This document shows, piece after piece, positions 9,240 through 18,182 of a stretch of 64,000 nt of DNA (position 1 is the stretch's first letter; each line of letters opens with the position of its first letter). A program made the position numbers and the translations under genes. Source of the DNA: Jannaschia sp. W003 (GTDB lineage Bacteria; Pseudomonadota; Alphaproteobacteria; Rhodobacterales; Rhodobacteraceae); contig NZ_CP083539.1 of the NCBI RefSeq assembly GCF_025144335.1, positions 1,551,501 to 1,615,500 on the forward strand, in the 5' to 3' direction. Below the pieces are notes generated by a model. It did not search any database. It was not told the DNA's origin and saw only the letters and a program-made list of their open reading frames with translations.

Positions 9240-9908
9240 ATGTTCAAGCGCCGCGACCGATTGCCCCTCTGGCAGTCCCTGCTCCACGCGGTGTGGCCGC
9301 GCGGCGGCTGGCGGCGCGCGGCGCTCTACGTCAAGCACCGTCTCCGCCGGCTGCCCGACACGCCCCAGAAGATCAGCCGCGGCATCTGCGTGGGCGTGTT
9401 CGTGACCTTCACGCCCTTCTACGGCTTCCACTTCGTGATCGCCGCCGCGCTCGCCTGGATCGTGCGCGGCAACGTCATGGCCGCCCTCCTGGGCACCTTC
9501 TTCGGCAACCCGCTCACCTACGTGCCGATCGCCGTGGTGTCGCTGAATCTCGGCCACTGGATGCTGGGCACCGAGCTGCGCGGGGCCGTGGACGAGAACC
9601 TGTTCTCGAAGCTTGCGGGCGCGGGCGACGACATGTTCTGGAACGCCTGGCACGCGCTGCGCGGCGAGGCCGTGGACTGGTCCGCCCTGCGGGTGTTCTG
9701 GAACGACGTGTTCTGGCCCTGGCTCGTGGGCGGGCTGGTGCCCGGCGTGTTTGCGGGGCTGGCCGCCTACACCCTGGCGATGCCGCTCATCACTGCCTAC
9801 CAGAAGCGCCGCCGCGGCCTGATCAAGGCCAAGCTCGACGCGATCCGCGCGCGCGCCGCCGAGAAGGCCGCCGCCAAGAAGGCCGCGGGGCGCATGCCGG
9901 CGGACTGA
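9240..9908 (+). CDS. DUF2062 family membrane protein
   Basis: A 222-residue protein with a DUF2062 domain: the motif [17 protein letters not shown] (near residues 56-72) is followed by [14 protein letters not shown] (near 84-97), then a hydrophobic segment near 165-185 and a Lys/Ala-rich cytoplasmic tail. DUF2062 proteins are small inner-membrane proteins of unknown activity, sometimes fused to glycosyltransferases. The ATG follows a strong GGAGGA. Its position between rsh and pdxJ is shared by many Rhodobacteraceae. Confidence 0.88.
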   Translation: MFKRRDRLPLWQSLLHAVWPRGGWRRAALYVKHRLRRLPDTPQKISRGICVGVFVTFTPFYGFHFVIAAALAWIVRGNVMAALLGTFFGNPLTYVPIAVVSLNLGHWMLGTELRGAVDENLFSKLAGAGDDMFWNAWHALRGEAVDWSALRVFWNDVFWPWLVGGLVPGVFAGLAAYTLAMPLITAYQKRRRGLIKAKLDAIRARAAEKAAAKKAAGRMPAD

Positions 9909-9987
9909 GCGGCCGGCCCCGCGGTGGAGACGGGGGTGGCCCGTGCGTCGCGCGCGTCCTACGAAGGCGCAAACGGAGGGCTTTGGG

Positions 9988-10734
9988 ATGGATCGGCTTC
10001 GGCTCGGCGTGAACATCGACCACGTGGCGACGGTGCGCAACGCGCGCGGCGGCGCGGTGCCCGACCCGGTGCGCGCCGCCAAGCTGGCCGAGCGCGCCGG
10101 CGCCGACGGCATCACCGCCCACCTGCGCGAGGATCGCCGCCACATCCGCGACGCCGACATCGAGGCGCTGGTGGAGGCGCTCTCGGTCCCCCTCAACTTC
10201 GAGATGGCCGCCACCACGGAGATGCAGGCCATCGCCCTGCGCCACCGCCCCCACGCCGTGTGCCTTGTTCCCGAACGCCGCGAGGAGCGCACTACGGAAG
10301 GCGGGCTGGAGGTGGCGGGCGACGCCGCGCGCCTCGCCGACTACGTGGCCCCCCTGCGCGAGGCAGGCAGCCGCGTGTCGCTGTTCGTGGCCCCCGACCC
10401 GGCGCAGATCGAGGCCGCCGCCCGCATCGGCGCCGCCGTGGTGGAGCTGCATACCGGCGCCTACTGCGACGCCGTGGCCGAGGGGCGCACCGCGGATGCA
10501 AACGCCGAGATGGACCGCATCCGCAAGGCCGCCCGCACCGCCCACGCCGCTGGGCTGGAGGTCCACGCGGGCCACGGCCTGACCTACGACAGCGTCGGCC
10601 CCGTGGCCGCGCTGCCGGAGGTGGTGGAGCTGAACATCGGTCACTTCCTCATGGCCGAGGCGCTGTTCCGCGGGCTGGAGGACGCGATCCGCGAGATGCG
10701 CCGCCGCATGAATGCCGCGCGGGGCGGGGCCTGA
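9988..10734 (+). CDS. pdxJ: Pyridoxine 5'-phosphate synthase
   Basis: A 248-residue TIM-barrel enzyme that condenses 1-deoxyxylulose 5-phosphate with 3-amino-2-oxopropyl phosphate to make PNP, the vitamin B6 precursor. [18 protein letters not shown] opens the protein (His of the NIDH motif). [32 protein letters not shown] and [11 protein letters not shown] are the phosphate-binding and active-site loops. ATG 9988 is preceded by GGAGG; an upstream in-frame ATG has no such site and adds a non-conserved basic stretch. Confidence 0.96.
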   Translation: MDRLRLGVNIDHVATVRNARGGAVPDPVRAAKLAERAGADGITAHLREDRRHIRDADIEALVEALSVPLNFEMAATTEMQAIALRHRPHAVCLVPERREERTTEGGLEVAGDAARLADYVAPLREAGSRVSLFVAPDPAQIEAAARIGAAVVELHTGAYCDAVAEGRTADANAEMDRIRKAARTAHAAGLEVHAGHGLTYDSVGPVAALPEVVELNIGHFLMAEALFRGLEDAIREMRRRMNAARGGA

Positions 10735-10735
10735 G

Positions 10736-11371
10736 GTGGGAGGCGCGGACGCGCTGCTGATCGGCCTCGCGACCTTCGCGGTGGTCTGCGCCTCGCCCGG
10801 CCCCGCGGGGCTGGCCGTGGTCTCCACGGCCATGGCGCGGGGCTTCGCGGCGTCGCTGCCTCTGACGCTGGGCCTCGCGCTGGCGCTGGGCGTCTGGGGC
10901 GTCGTGGCGGCCGCCGGACTGGGCGCCGTGCTGTTGGCCGCGCCCTCCGCCTTGCTCGCGTTCAAGCTATTCGCCGGCCTGTTCCTCCTCTGGCTAGCTT
11001 GGGGGGCAGGGCGCTCGGCGCTGCGCCCCGACACGTCCCCGGCGCCGCCCCTGCGCGCGGGCTTCCGCGCGGGCCTGCTTCTCAATCTCTCGAACCCGAA
11101 GGCCGTGCTGGCCTGGTCCGCCACGATCGCGGTCGGCACCGCGCCGGACGCGCCGTGGACCGGCTGGCTGCTGGTGCCGCTGGCGATGGCGCTGACCGTC
11201 GCGATCTACGTGGCCTACGCGCTGGCCTTCTCGCGCGCGCCCCTGCGCCGCGCCTACGGGCGGGCGCGCCGCGGGATCGACGGGGTAGCCGCCGTGCTCT
11301 TCGGCCTGGCGGGGCTGGCGATGCTGCGCGACGCGGCGGTCTCGCTCGCCCGGCGGGGGGCGGCTGCGTGA
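10736..11371 (+). CDS. LysE/RhtB family exporter
   Basis: A 211-residue membrane protein with about six helices, an early [20 protein letters not shown] motif and [16 protein letters not shown] near residue 122, both hallmarks of LysE/RhtB amino-acid exporters. GTG 10736 lies one base after the pdxJ stop, and the 3' end overlaps acpS, so the gene is embedded in the pdxJ-acpS operon. The transported compound is unknown. It is a diverged paralogue of 3019-3636. Confidence 0.87.
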   Translation: MGGADALLIGLATFAVVCASPGPAGLAVVSTAMARGFAASLPLTLGLALALGVWGVVAAAGLGAVLLAAPSALLAFKLFAGLFLLWLAWGAGRSALRPDTSPAPPLRAGFRAGLLLNLSNPKAVLAWSATIAVGTAPDAPWTGWLLVPLAMALTVAIYVAYALAFSRAPLRRAYGRARRGIDGVAAVLFGLAGLAMLRDAAVSLARRGAAA

Positions 11372-11769
11372 TCCTCGGCATCGGCACCGACCTCGCCAAC
11401 ATCGAGCGCATCCAGGGGGTGCTCGACCGCTTCGGCGACCGCTTCCGCGACCGCGTGTTCACGGACCGCGAGCGGCGCAAGGCCGAGCGGCGCCCCGACC
11501 AGGCCGCCACCTACGCCAAGCGCTGGGCCGCCAAGGAGGCCTGCTCGAAGGCGCTGGGCACGGGGTTGCGGATGGGCATCGCCTGGAAGGACATGAGCGT
11601 CAGCAACCTCCACACCGGGCAGCCCGTCATGCACGTCACCGGCTGGGCCGCCGAGCGGCTGGAGCGCATGTGCCCCGAGGGCCACGAGGCGCGCATCCAC
11701 GTCACCCTGACCGACGACCACCCCTGGGCGCAGGCCGTGGTCATCATCGAGGCGATCCCCTACGGCTGA
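11368..11769 (+). CDS. acpS: Holo-[acyl-carrier-protein] synthase
   Basis: A 133-residue trimeric AcpS-type phosphopantetheinyl transferase that activates apo-ACP with coenzyme [15 protein letters not shown] carries the Mg-binding Asp (D8), and [15 protein letters not shown] carries the second acidic ligand and the CoA-binding lysines. The GTG start overlaps the stop of the LysE-type gene (GTGA). The gene leads into lepB-rnc-era after a 195-bp gap, so a new promoter is likely there. Confidence 0.95.
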   Translation: MILGIGTDLANIERIQGVLDRFGDRFRDRVFTDRERRKAERRPDQAATYAKRWAAKEACSKALGTGLRMGIAWKDMSVSNLHTGQPVMHVTGWAAERLERMCPEGHEARIHVTLTDDHPWAQAVVIIEAIPYG

Positions 11770-11964
11770 TCGCCGCCCGCGCGGCCCCCGAAAAAGTTGC
11801 CACCCGGCAATCCCGGGGTTTTCCCTGCGGGATCAAGCCTCTGTAATTGCACTATAAATGGTTAACGCGCCTGCCCCGCCCCCCGCCCGGCGCGCGCGCG
11901 GGGGCCGCGTTGACACCGGCGCGGGCGCGGGGCAGTGCGGCGGGGCAAACGGGGGACGGGACGC
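11770..11964. other. acpS-lepB intergenic region with AT-rich promoter-like patch
   Basis: A 195-bp gap. It contains a small inverted repeat (TTGCC-N4-GGCAA near 11797-11810) that could end the acpS transcript. About 40 bp later comes an unusually AT-rich patch with TATAAAT at 11853-11859 followed by GGTTAACG. No matching -35 hexamer is evident, so a lepB promoter here is only a weak suggestion. Confidence 0.35.
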
Positions 11965-12750
11965 ATGGTGGCCAAGGCGGAGAAGCAGGAGGGGTTCTGG
12001 GAGACCCTCAAGACGATCTTCTGGGCGCTGGTGATCGCGGGCATCTTCCGCACGCTGTTCTTCCAGCCGTTCTGGATCCCGTCGGGCTCCATGAAGGACA
12101 CGCTGCTGATCGGCGACTTCCTGTTCGTGAACAAGATGGCCTACGGCTACTCGCGCCATTCCTGCCCGTTCTCGATGTGCCCGATCTCGGGGCGCATCCT
12201 GGGGAGCCAGCCCGAGCGCGGCGACGTGATCGTGTTCCGCCACCCCGCCAACGGCCAGGACTTCATCAAGCGCCTCGTGGGCCTGCCCGGCGACACGATC
12301 CAGATGCGGAGCGGCGTGCTGCACATCAACGGCGCGCCGGTCGAGATGGAGCCGCTGGAGCCCTTCGTGGAGGCCAAGCTGCCCCAGGGGCCGCAGCAGC
12401 TCGTGCCGCGCTGCACCAACGACCCCGTGGGCCTCGGCGGCGACTGCCTGAAGGACCGCTACCTCGAGACCTTCCCGAACGGCGAGTCGCACCACGTGCT
12501 CGACATCGGCCGCACCTCGACCGACACCACGCCGCTCTTCACGGTGCCGGCGGGCGAGTACTTCTTCATGGGCGACAACCGCGACAACTCCTCGGACAGC
12601 CGCGTGCCGCGCGCCATCGGGGGCGTGGGCTTCGTGCCGTTCGAGAACCTGATCGGCCGCGCCGACCGGGTGGTGTTCTCGTCCGCGGGCGCGCGTATGA
12701 TTTACGTCTGGACCTGGAGGCTCGACCGCTTCTTCGAGCGCATCGTGTGA
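11965..12750 (+). CDS. lepB: Signal peptidase I
   Basis: A 261-residue inner-membrane serine protease that cleaves Sec and Tat signal peptides. There is one N-terminal membrane segment (about residues 18-36). The catalytic Ser is S42 in PSGSMKDTL and the general-base Lys is K102 in [12 protein letters not shown]. The box [13 protein letters not shown] near 209-221 is also intact. An insert between boxes contains three Cys and acidic stretches, common in alphaproteobacterial members. The ATG has GGGGGACGGG upstream. The stop overlaps the rnc start. Confidence 0.96.
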   Translation: MVAKAEKQEGFWETLKTIFWALVIAGIFRTLFFQPFWIPSGSMKDTLLIGDFLFVNKMAYGYSRHSCPFSMCPISGRILGSQPERGDVIVFRHPANGQDFIKRLVGLPGDTIQMRSGVLHINGAPVEMEPLEPFVEAKLPQGPQQLVPRCTNDPVGLGGDCLKDRYLETFPNGESHHVLDIGRTSTDTTPLFTVPAGEYFFMGDNRDNSSDSRVPRAIGGVGFVPFENLIGRADRVVFSSAGARMIYVWTWRLDRFFERIV

Positions 12751-13427
12751 AGCTGTCGCGCGAGCTGGAGGCCTTCCAGGACCGGCTGGGGCATCGGTTC
12801 GCGCAGCCCGAGCTCCTGGTGCGCGCCGTCACCCACGCCTCGTTCTCCTCGGACCAGCGCCCTTCGAACGAGCGCATGGAGTTCCTGGGCGACCGCGTGC
12901 TCGGCCTCGTGATGGCCGAGGCGCTGATGGAGGGCGACCGCGAGGCGCCCGAGGGCCAGCTCGCCCCCCGCTTCAACGCGCTGGTCCGCAAGGAGACCTG
13001 CGCGGCCATCGCCCGCGAGATCGATCTCGGCGCGGTGCTGCGCCTGGGCAAGTCCGAGCGCATGACCGGCGGGCGCCGCAAGGAGGCGCTGCTGGGCGAC
13101 GGGGTCGAGGCGCTGATCGCGGGCGTCTACATGGACGCCGGGTTCCAGAAGGCGCGCGAGGTTGTGCTGGCGCTCTGGGGCGGGCGCATCGACGCCGTGG
13201 AGGACGACGCGCGGGACCCCAAGACCACGCTGCAGGAATGGGCGCAGGGTCGCGGCATGGCGCCCCCGCGCTACGAGGTCGTGGACCGCTCCGGCCCCGA
13301 CCACGCCCCCACCTTCGTGATCCGCGCCTCGCTCGGCGACGGGCGCGAGGCGACCGGCGAGGCGGCCGCCAAGCGGGCGGCGGAGCAGGCCGCGGCGAAG
13401 GCGCTGCTGGGGATGGTGGACGAGTGA
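12747..13427 (+). CDS. rnc: Ribonuclease III
   Basis: A 226-residue RNase III that cleaves double-stranded RNA (rRNA precursors, some mRNAs). The signature [14 protein letters not shown] supplies E45 and D49, and the second acidic pair is D118 and E121 ([14 protein letters not shown]). A dsRNA-binding domain spans about 152-224 ([14 protein letters not shown] to [15 protein letters not shown]). GTG 12747 overlaps the lepB stop. lepB-rnc-era is a classic conserved operon, but here a repeat-filled 220-bp gap separates rnc from era. Confidence 0.96.
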   Translation: MKLSRELEAFQDRLGHRFAQPELLVRAVTHASFSSDQRPSNERMEFLGDRVLGLVMAEALMEGDREAPEGQLAPRFNALVRKETCAAIAREIDLGAVLRLGKSERMTGGRRKEALLGDGVEALIAGVYMDAGFQKAREVVLALWGGRIDAVEDDARDPKTTLQEWAQGRGMAPPRYEVVDRSGPDHAPTFVIRASLGDGREATGEAAAKRAAEQAAAKALLGMVDE

Positions 13428-13485
13428 GGGCGCTCGGGGGCGAAGGTTCCTCCACGCTCCGGTGAGCTAGCGCCTCTTGCGCCCG

Positions 13486-13510
13486 GAGGCCCCGGCTCAG
13501 GGCCGGGGCG
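13486..13510 (+). repeat. Repeat family B, copy 1
   Basis: Palindromic unit GAGGCCCCGGCTCAGGGC followed by CGGGGCG. Other copies are at 15771-15795 and four in 44863-45113. It lies between rnc and era, 10 bp before a diverged family A unit. Confidence 0.8.
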
Positions 13511-13519
13511 GGTGTCGTC

Positions 13520-13558
13520 CTTCCTCTGGCGGGAAATACCCGGGGGGTTCGCGGGCTT
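13520..13558 (-). repeat. Repeat family A, diverged inverted copy
   Basis: CTTCCTCTGGCGGGAAATAC followed by CCGGGGGG resembles the inverted family A tail at 46371-46400. Only the tail half is recognisable. It is followed directly by a family C palindrome. Confidence 0.5.
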
Positions 13559-13562
13559 CCCG

Positions 13563-13586
13563 GGATCGGTCCGGTGGACCGATCCG
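13563..13586. repeat. Repeat family C palindrome, copy 1
   Basis: Near-perfect inverted repeat with arms GGATCGGTCC and GGACCGATCC around a short spacer, followed by a second small hairpin (CCCGCGAACGGG). Related palindromes with the same arms lie at 45214-45236 and 46474-46498, each also followed by a small second hairpin. Confidence 0.8.
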
Positions 13587-13647
13587 CCCGCGAACGGGCG
13601 AAGCCCCGGCAGTTTCAATCCGCGCGCCGAATCCCTACATGCACCGC

Positions 13648-14559
13648 ATGCAGGACACTCCCACGCGCGCCGGATTCGCGGCCCTGATCGGCGAGCCCAA
13701 CGCGGGCAAGTCGACCCTCACCAACGCCCTCGTGGGCGCCAAGGTCTCGATCGTCACCCACAAGGTGCAGACCACGCGTGCCCGCATCCGCGGCGTGGCG
13801 ATGGAAGGCCCGGCCCAGATCGTGATCGTGGACACGCCGGGCCTGTTCCGCCCGCGCCGCCGGCTCGACCGCGCCATGGTCGCCGCCGCCTGGGGCGGGG
13901 CGTCCGACGCCGACGTGGTGGTCTTGATGGTCGAGGCGCACCGCGGGCTGACCGAAGGCGTGCGCGCGATCCTCGACCGGCTGGCCGAGGCGCCGCCCCA
14001 GGCGCCCGTCTGGCTCGCCATCAACAAGATCGACCGGGTGAAGGCCGAGGCGCTGCTGGCGCTTTCGGCCGAGCTGAACGAGTCCCATCCCTTCGCCGAG
14101 ACCTTCATGATCTCGGCCGAGCGCGGGCACGGCGTGCCGGCGCTGAAGGCGAAGCTGGCCGCCGCCATGCCCGAGGGGCCGCTGCTCTACCCCGAGGACC
14201 AGATCGCCGACCTGCCGGTCCGCATGATCGCCGCCGAGATCACCCGCGAGAAGCTCACCCTGCGCCTCCACCAGGAGCTGCCCTACCAGCTCACGGTCGA
14301 GACCGAGGCCTGGGAGGAGCGGCCCGACGGGTCGGTGCGGATCGAGCAGGCGATCTTCGTGATGCGCGACGGGCACAAGGGCATCGTGCTGGGCCACAAG
14401 GGCGAGACCGCCAAGGCGGTGGGCAAGGCCGCGCGCGAGGAGCTCGCGGAGTTCCTCGGCCAGAAGGTGCACCTGTTCCTCCATGTGCGGGTGCGGCCGA
14501 ACTGGCTGGAGGAGTCGGAGCGGTACGAGGCGATCGGACTGGATTTCAGAGACGGATGA
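13648..14559 (+). CDS. era: GTPase Era
   Basis: A 303-residue Ras-like GTPase with a C-terminal KH domain, needed for 16S rRNA maturation and 30S assembly. The G1 loop is GEPNAGKST (residues 15-23), G3 is DTPG, and G4 is NKID. The KH domain occupies about the last 90 residues (ITREKLTLRLHQELPYQ onward, GHKGETAK turn). ATG 13648 gives the family-standard distance to the P-loop. ATG 13639, three codons upstream, is equally open, and neither has a clear ribosome site. rnc is the upstream neighbour. Confidence 0.94.
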   Translation: MQDTPTRAGFAALIGEPNAGKSTLTNALVGAKVSIVTHKVQTTRARIRGVAMEGPAQIVIVDTPGLFRPRRRLDRAMVAAAWGGASDADVVVLMVEAHRGLTEGVRAILDRLAEAPPQAPVWLAINKIDRVKAEALLALSAELNESHPFAETFMISAERGHGVPALKAKLAAAMPEGPLLYPEDQIADLPVRMIAAEITREKLTLRLHQELPYQLTVETEAWEERPDGSVRIEQAIFVMRDGHKGIVLGHKGETAKAVGKAAREELAEFLGQKVHLFLHVRVRPNWLEESERYEAIGLDFRDG

Positions 14560-14616
14560 TGGGGGCTCCGCCCCCGCGCTTCGCGCTCCCCCGAGGTACT
14601 TATGGCAAGATGAGGA
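14560..14616 (+). repeat. Repeat family A, copy 3
   Basis: GGGGGCTCCGCCCCC hairpin, a GCGCTTCGCGC hairpin, then CCCCCGAGGTAC and the tail GGCAAGATGAGGA. It begins at the era stop. The tail's GAGGA (14612-14616) sits 7 bases before the TTG start of the next gene and can serve as its ribosome binding site. Confidence 0.85.
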
Positions 14617-14623
14617 ATGTGCC

Positions 14624-14956
14624 TTGAGCCCCCGTTTGACCGCCTCCTTCTGGATCTCCGCCTACCGCCGCCGGCTGGAGCAGGAGGGCATTCCCTGCAC
14701 CGTCGTCGCGCGGGGCGACGAGACCGCGGGGGCGGTGCTGGTGAAGTGCGCGACGATGGACGGGAAGGCCTCGCTGCACCACCGCACCTTCGACCTCGAG
14801 TCGGGCGAGCGGCGGTGGATGGTGCTGACCGAGGGCGACGAGGCCGAGTGCGACGCCGCCGCCCGCCGCCAGAGGGGCTTCGACCCGGACCTCTGGGTGC
14901 TGGAGGTGGAGGACCGGCGGGGGCGGCACATGCTCGGCGACAAGGGGTTGGACTGA
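14624..14956 (+). CDS. DUF1491 family protein
   Basis: A 110-residue soluble protein of the DUF1491 family: it opens SPRLTASFWISAYRRRL and ends FDPDLWVLEVEDRRGRHML, both characteristic. No catalytic residues are known for the family. The TTG start at 14624 is chosen because it gives the conserved N-terminus and has GAGGA seven bases before it, inside a family A repeat. Starting farther upstream would translate the repeat. recO follows after 1 bp, matching the conserved era-DUF1491-recO order. Confidence 0.83.
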   Translation: MSPRLTASFWISAYRRRLEQEGIPCTVVARGDETAGAVLVKCATMDGKASLHHRTFDLESGERRWMVLTEGDEAECDAAARRQRGFDPDLWVLEVEDRRGRHMLGDKGLD

Positions 14957-14957
14957 G

Positions 14958-15686
14958 GTGGAGTGGCGCGACGAGGGGATCGTGCTCGCCGTGCGGCCCC
15001 ACGGCGAGACCGCGGCCATCCTGGAGCTGTTCACCCGCGGGCACGGGCGCCACGCCGGCGTCGTGCACGGGGGGCGCTCGCGCAAGGTGGCGCCGATGCT
15101 CCAGCCGGGCAACCAGCTCTCGGCGCGCTGGCGGGCGCGGCTCGAGGACCACATGGGCGGCTTCGCGGTGGAGCCTGTGCGCGCCCGCGCCGGGGCCGTG
15201 CTGGGCGACCCGCTGCGGCTGTCCGCATTGTCGTCGCTCTGCGCGCTCGCGGCCTTCGTGCTGCCCGAGCGCGAGGCGCTGCCGGAGTTCCAGGCGCGCA
15301 CCGAGACGCTGGCGGACGCGATCGTCTCGGGCGAGGGCTGGCTGCCCGACTACGTGGCCTGGGAGATGGCGCTGCTGGAGGTGGGCGGCATGCGCCTCGA
15401 CCTCTCGGCCTGCGCCGCGGGCGGCGGGGCCAACGACCTGGCCTTCGTGTCGCCCCGCACGGGGCGCGCGGTTAGCCGCGCGGGCGCGGGGGAATGGGCC
15501 GACCGGCTGCTGCCGCTGCCCGACATGCTGCTCGGCGGGCCGGCGACGCTTGAGGGCGTGCTCGCGGCGCTGCGGCTGACGGGGTTCTTCCTGGCGGAGC
15601 GGCTGGCCCCGTCCCTCGGCAACCGCCCCCTGCCGGCGGCACGCCAGCGGCTGCTGGACGCGCTGGGGCGGGAGCGGGACGGGTAA
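14958..15686 (+). CDS. recO: DNA repair protein RecO
   Basis: A 242-residue RecO, which anneals DNA and helps load RecA at gaps in the RecFOR pathway. The N-terminal OB-fold begins MEWRDEGIVLAVRPHGETAAI, followed by an alpha-helical domain. The usual Zn-binding cysteines of many RecO proteins are not evident, as in several alphaproteobacterial members. GTG 14958 follows the DUF1491 stop by one base. The era-recO neighbourhood supports the call. Confidence 0.92.
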   Translation: MEWRDEGIVLAVRPHGETAAILELFTRGHGRHAGVVHGGRSRKVAPMLQPGNQLSARWRARLEDHMGGFAVEPVRARAGAVLGDPLRLSALSSLCALAAFVLPEREALPEFQARTETLADAIVSGEGWLPDYVAWEMALLEVGGMRLDLSACAAGGGANDLAFVSPRTGRAVSRAGAGEWADRLLPLPDMLLGGPATLEGVLAALRLTGFFLAERLAPSLGNRPLPAARQRLLDALGRERDG

Positions 15687-15770
15687 TCGGCTCCGCCCCG
15701 GCCTCGCGCTGGGGCCTCCGCGTGCCGCTCGCGGGGCGCTCCAATCATCGTGCAGCGCCACCTGAGACCA

Positions 15771-15795
15771 GAGGCCCCGGCGCAAGGCCGGGGCG
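15771..15795 (+). repeat. Repeat family B, copy 2
   Basis: GAGGCCCCGGCGCAAGGCC followed by GGGGCG, an inverted repeat between the convergent ends of recO and the MFS transporter gene. Its hairpin could act as a bidirectional terminator. Confidence 0.8.
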
Positions 15796-15803
15796 TGGCG
15801 GGG

Positions 15804-17030
15804 TCACTCCGCCGGGGCGGGGAGCATGCGGGCGAGCGTGGTCTCGCGGCCCGGCTCGGGGTGACGGGGGACCAGCGTGGAGAGCATCAGCGACACGGCG
15901 GCCATGGCGGCGGCGGCCACGAACACCAGCGTGGGCGAGCTCAGCCACAGGTAGCCCAGCAGCGCAGGCAGGAACACGGCCGCGATGTGGTTGATTGTGA
16001 AGGCGACCGCGGCCGTGGGGGCGATGTCGCCGGGGGCGGCGATCTTCTGGAAGTAGGTCTTTATGGCGAGGGCCAGCGAGAAGAACACGTGGTTCGCCAC
16101 GTAGAGTGCCGCCGCCACGCCCACCCCCCAGTCGAAGTGGTAGAGCCCGGCGTAGAGCACGAAGATCGTCCCGAGGCCCGCGTACTCGATGACGAGCGCG
16201 GACCGCTCGCCGAAGTGGCCCACGGCGCGGCCCACGAGGGGGGCGGAGATCATGTTTACCAGGAGCGTGCCCATGAAGAGGGCCGTCACCTCGTGCACGG
16301 CGAGCCCGTAGCGCTCCACCATCATGAAGCCGGCGAAGACCACGAAGATCTGACGCCGGGCGCCCGACATGAACTGCAGCGCGTAGTAGAGCCAGTAGCG
16401 CCGGCGCAGCACCATGCGCTTCACCTGCGGGTGGGGGCTCTCGAACGAGGGATAGAGGAAGAACGCCAGCGCGGCGACAGCGGCGGTGAAGCCGCCCGAG
16501 AGCCAGTAGACCAGATCGTAGCTGAGGTCGAAGGCCCGCCAGGTGACCACGATTGCGCCGTAGGCGAGGAGGGTCGCGCCCGAGCCGATGGACAGGAGCA
16601 CGCCCAGCATCCGCGGCGCCCGGTCCTTCGGGAGCCACTGGAGCTGGAGGCTCTGGTTCACGGTCTCGTAGTAGTGGAAGCCTATGGAGCTGAGGAGCGT
16701 GATGAACAGCAGGCCGCCCAGCGACGGGAACTGCGCGGTGAGCGCGGTGGCGACGCCGAGGAGGACGAGCGAGACCAGCGCCAAGGTCTGCTCGCGCACG
16801 AAGAGGATCACGGCGATCACGCCCACGGCGAGGAAGCCGGGGATCTCGCGCACCGTGTGGAGCCAGCCGATCGCCGCGCCGTCGAAGCCGGCCCGCTCCA
16901 CGGTAAAGTTGTTCAGCAGCGCCGACCACGTCGCGAAGGCCACCGGCATGGCGAAGGCCATGAGCATCAGCAGCGCCTCGGGGCGGCGCCACGGGGGCAG
17001 GGCGTCGGCGCGGGCGATCGGGAACGGCAT
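15804..17030 (-). CDS. Major facilitator superfamily transporter
   Basis: A 408-residue integral membrane protein with about 11-12 hydrophobic helices in two halves joined by a charged loop (ESPHPQVKRMVLRRRYW) near the middle. MFS fold is inferred from this pattern. Substrate is unknown. The C-terminal PRHPEPGRETTLARM tail is cytoplasmic in character. The start at 17030 gives a short polar N-terminus before helix 1; a second ATG at 17066 would add 12 residues. It is divergent from the YcxB-like gene at 17181. Confidence 0.85.
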   Translation of the reverse strand: MPFPIARADALPPWRRPEALLMLMAFAMPVAFATWSALLNNFTVERAGFDGAAIGWLHTVREIPGFLAVGVIAVILFVREQTLALVSLVLLGVATALTAQFPSLGGLLFITLLSSIGFHYYETVNQSLQLQWLPKDRAPRMLGVLLSIGSGATLLAYGAIVVTWRAFDLSYDLVYWLSGGFTAAVAALAFFLYPSFESPHPQVKRMVLRRRYWLYYALQFMSGARRQIFVVFAGFMMVERYGLAVHEVTALFMGTLLVNMISAPLVGRAVGHFGERSALVIEYAGLGTIFVLYAGLYHFDWGVGVAAALYVANHVFFSLALAIKTYFQKIAAPGDIAPTAAVAFTINHIAAVFLPALLGYLWLSSPTLVFVAAAAMAAVSLMLSTLVPRHPEPGRETTLARMLPAPAE

Positions 17031-17180
17031 GGCCGGGAGGTAGGGCAGGGGGCGCCGCCTGTCCATCAGGCGCGCCGCGCCCCCCGGATGTGCAGGGATG
17101 CACGGGCCGATATGCGATAACAAAGTGCGCGGCCCGCCTGCGGGCTGGCCCCCGGCGCGCGCGCGCGGCAAGGGGGGCGG

Positions 17181-18182
17181 ATGGAGACGCTCCGCTACCG
17201 CTTCGACCTGCGCGGCCACGACCTGCACCGCACCGCGCGGCGCATCGCCTGGCGCGAGGGCGGGGGCGCGGCCTTCGCGGCGCACGCCGCGCTGTTCGCG
17301 GCGGCCGCGGCGGCGCAATGGGCCTGGCCCCGCGCCGAGTGGCTGGACTGGGCGCCCGCGGGCGCTCTGGCGGCGGGCTTCGCGCTCTATCCCCTCGCGC
17401 ACCGGGCGCGCCTGCTCGCGGCGGCGCGCGGGCCGCTCTTGCGCGGCCCGGCGCGGCTGCGGCTCGACCCCGAGGGCTACACCTGGCGGGGACCCGCGGC
17501 CACGAGCGAGGGGCGCTGGGCCGCCGTGGCGCGCGTCGTGCGGGCGCGGCGGCACGTGGCGATGCGGACCGGGGGCGGCGCGCCGCTGGCGGTCAGCCAC
17601 GGCGCGCTCAGCCCGCTGATTCCGGCGGACGCGGCGCACCGGATCGAGCGCTGGATCGCGGGCGCCCGCAACGGGGCGCCGATCGAGCGCACCGACCGCC
17701 TGCGCGCGCGCGACCTGCCGGGCCTCCTGCGGGCGCTGGACCGGGCCGACCGCTCGGGCCGCGCCGACCTCGCCTGGGGGGCGGCGCTGGTGGCGCTGCT
17801 GGTGTGGGCGGCGGTGGCGGAGCGGCTGGATCTCGCGCCGCTCCTCGCCGTGGCGCCGGTCGGCGTGGTGATCGTGGCGCTCCTCGGGCTGGAGCGCCGC
17901 TCGGCCCGCCTGCGCGCGGACCGGGCGCGGCGCTCGCCGGCGTTCCGGGGCACGTTGCAGGCGCGCTTCTCGGACCACGGCTGGTCGGCCGAGGGCGACG
18001 GCTGGCGGATCGAGGGCCCTTGGTCGCGGGGCGTGCGCCTTTCGGCGGTGGGCGGCGCGCTGGTCTTGCGGCTCGGCCCCGTCTTCCACCTCCCGATCCC
18101 CGCCGAGGCGCTGGGCGAGCACGCGCCCAAGGTGGTGGCCGAGCACGTGAACCGCCACGCGCGCCGGGCGCGCAAGCGCTAG
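17181..18182 (+). CDS. Membrane protein with two YcxB-like domains
   Basis: A 333-residue protein whose two halves look alike. Each has a pair of hydrophobic helices (about 35-80 and 185-220) followed by a beta-rich segment resembling the C-terminal YcxB domain: RLRLDPEGYTWRGPAATSEG near 94 and LQARFSDHGWSAEGDGWRI near 256. Function is unknown; YcxB-like domains are PH-like and membrane-associated. Strong Ala/Arg richness reflects genome composition. Its stop TAG overlaps the stop of the convergent FUSC gene in a shared CTAG. Confidence 0.6.
   Translation: METLRYRFDLRGHDLHRTARRIAWREGGGAAFAAHAALFAAAAAAQWAWPRAEWLDWAPAGALAAGFALYPLAHRARLLAAARGPLLRGPARLRLDPEGYTWRGPAATSEGRWAAVARVVRARRHVAMRTGGGAPLAVSHGALSPLIPADAAHRIERWIAGARNGAPIERTDRLRARDLPGLLRALDRADRSGRADLAWGAALVALLVWAAVAERLDLAPLLAVAPVGVVIVALLGLERRSARLRADRARRSPAFRGTLQARFSDHGWSAEGDGWRIEGPWSRGVRLSAVGGALVLRLGPVFHLPIPAEALGEHAPKVVAEHVNRHARRARKR

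Noticed and set aside
18179..18182. CTAG shared stop as a regulatory site
   Set aside because: It is explained by two convergent TAG stops and is noted only as a curiosity.
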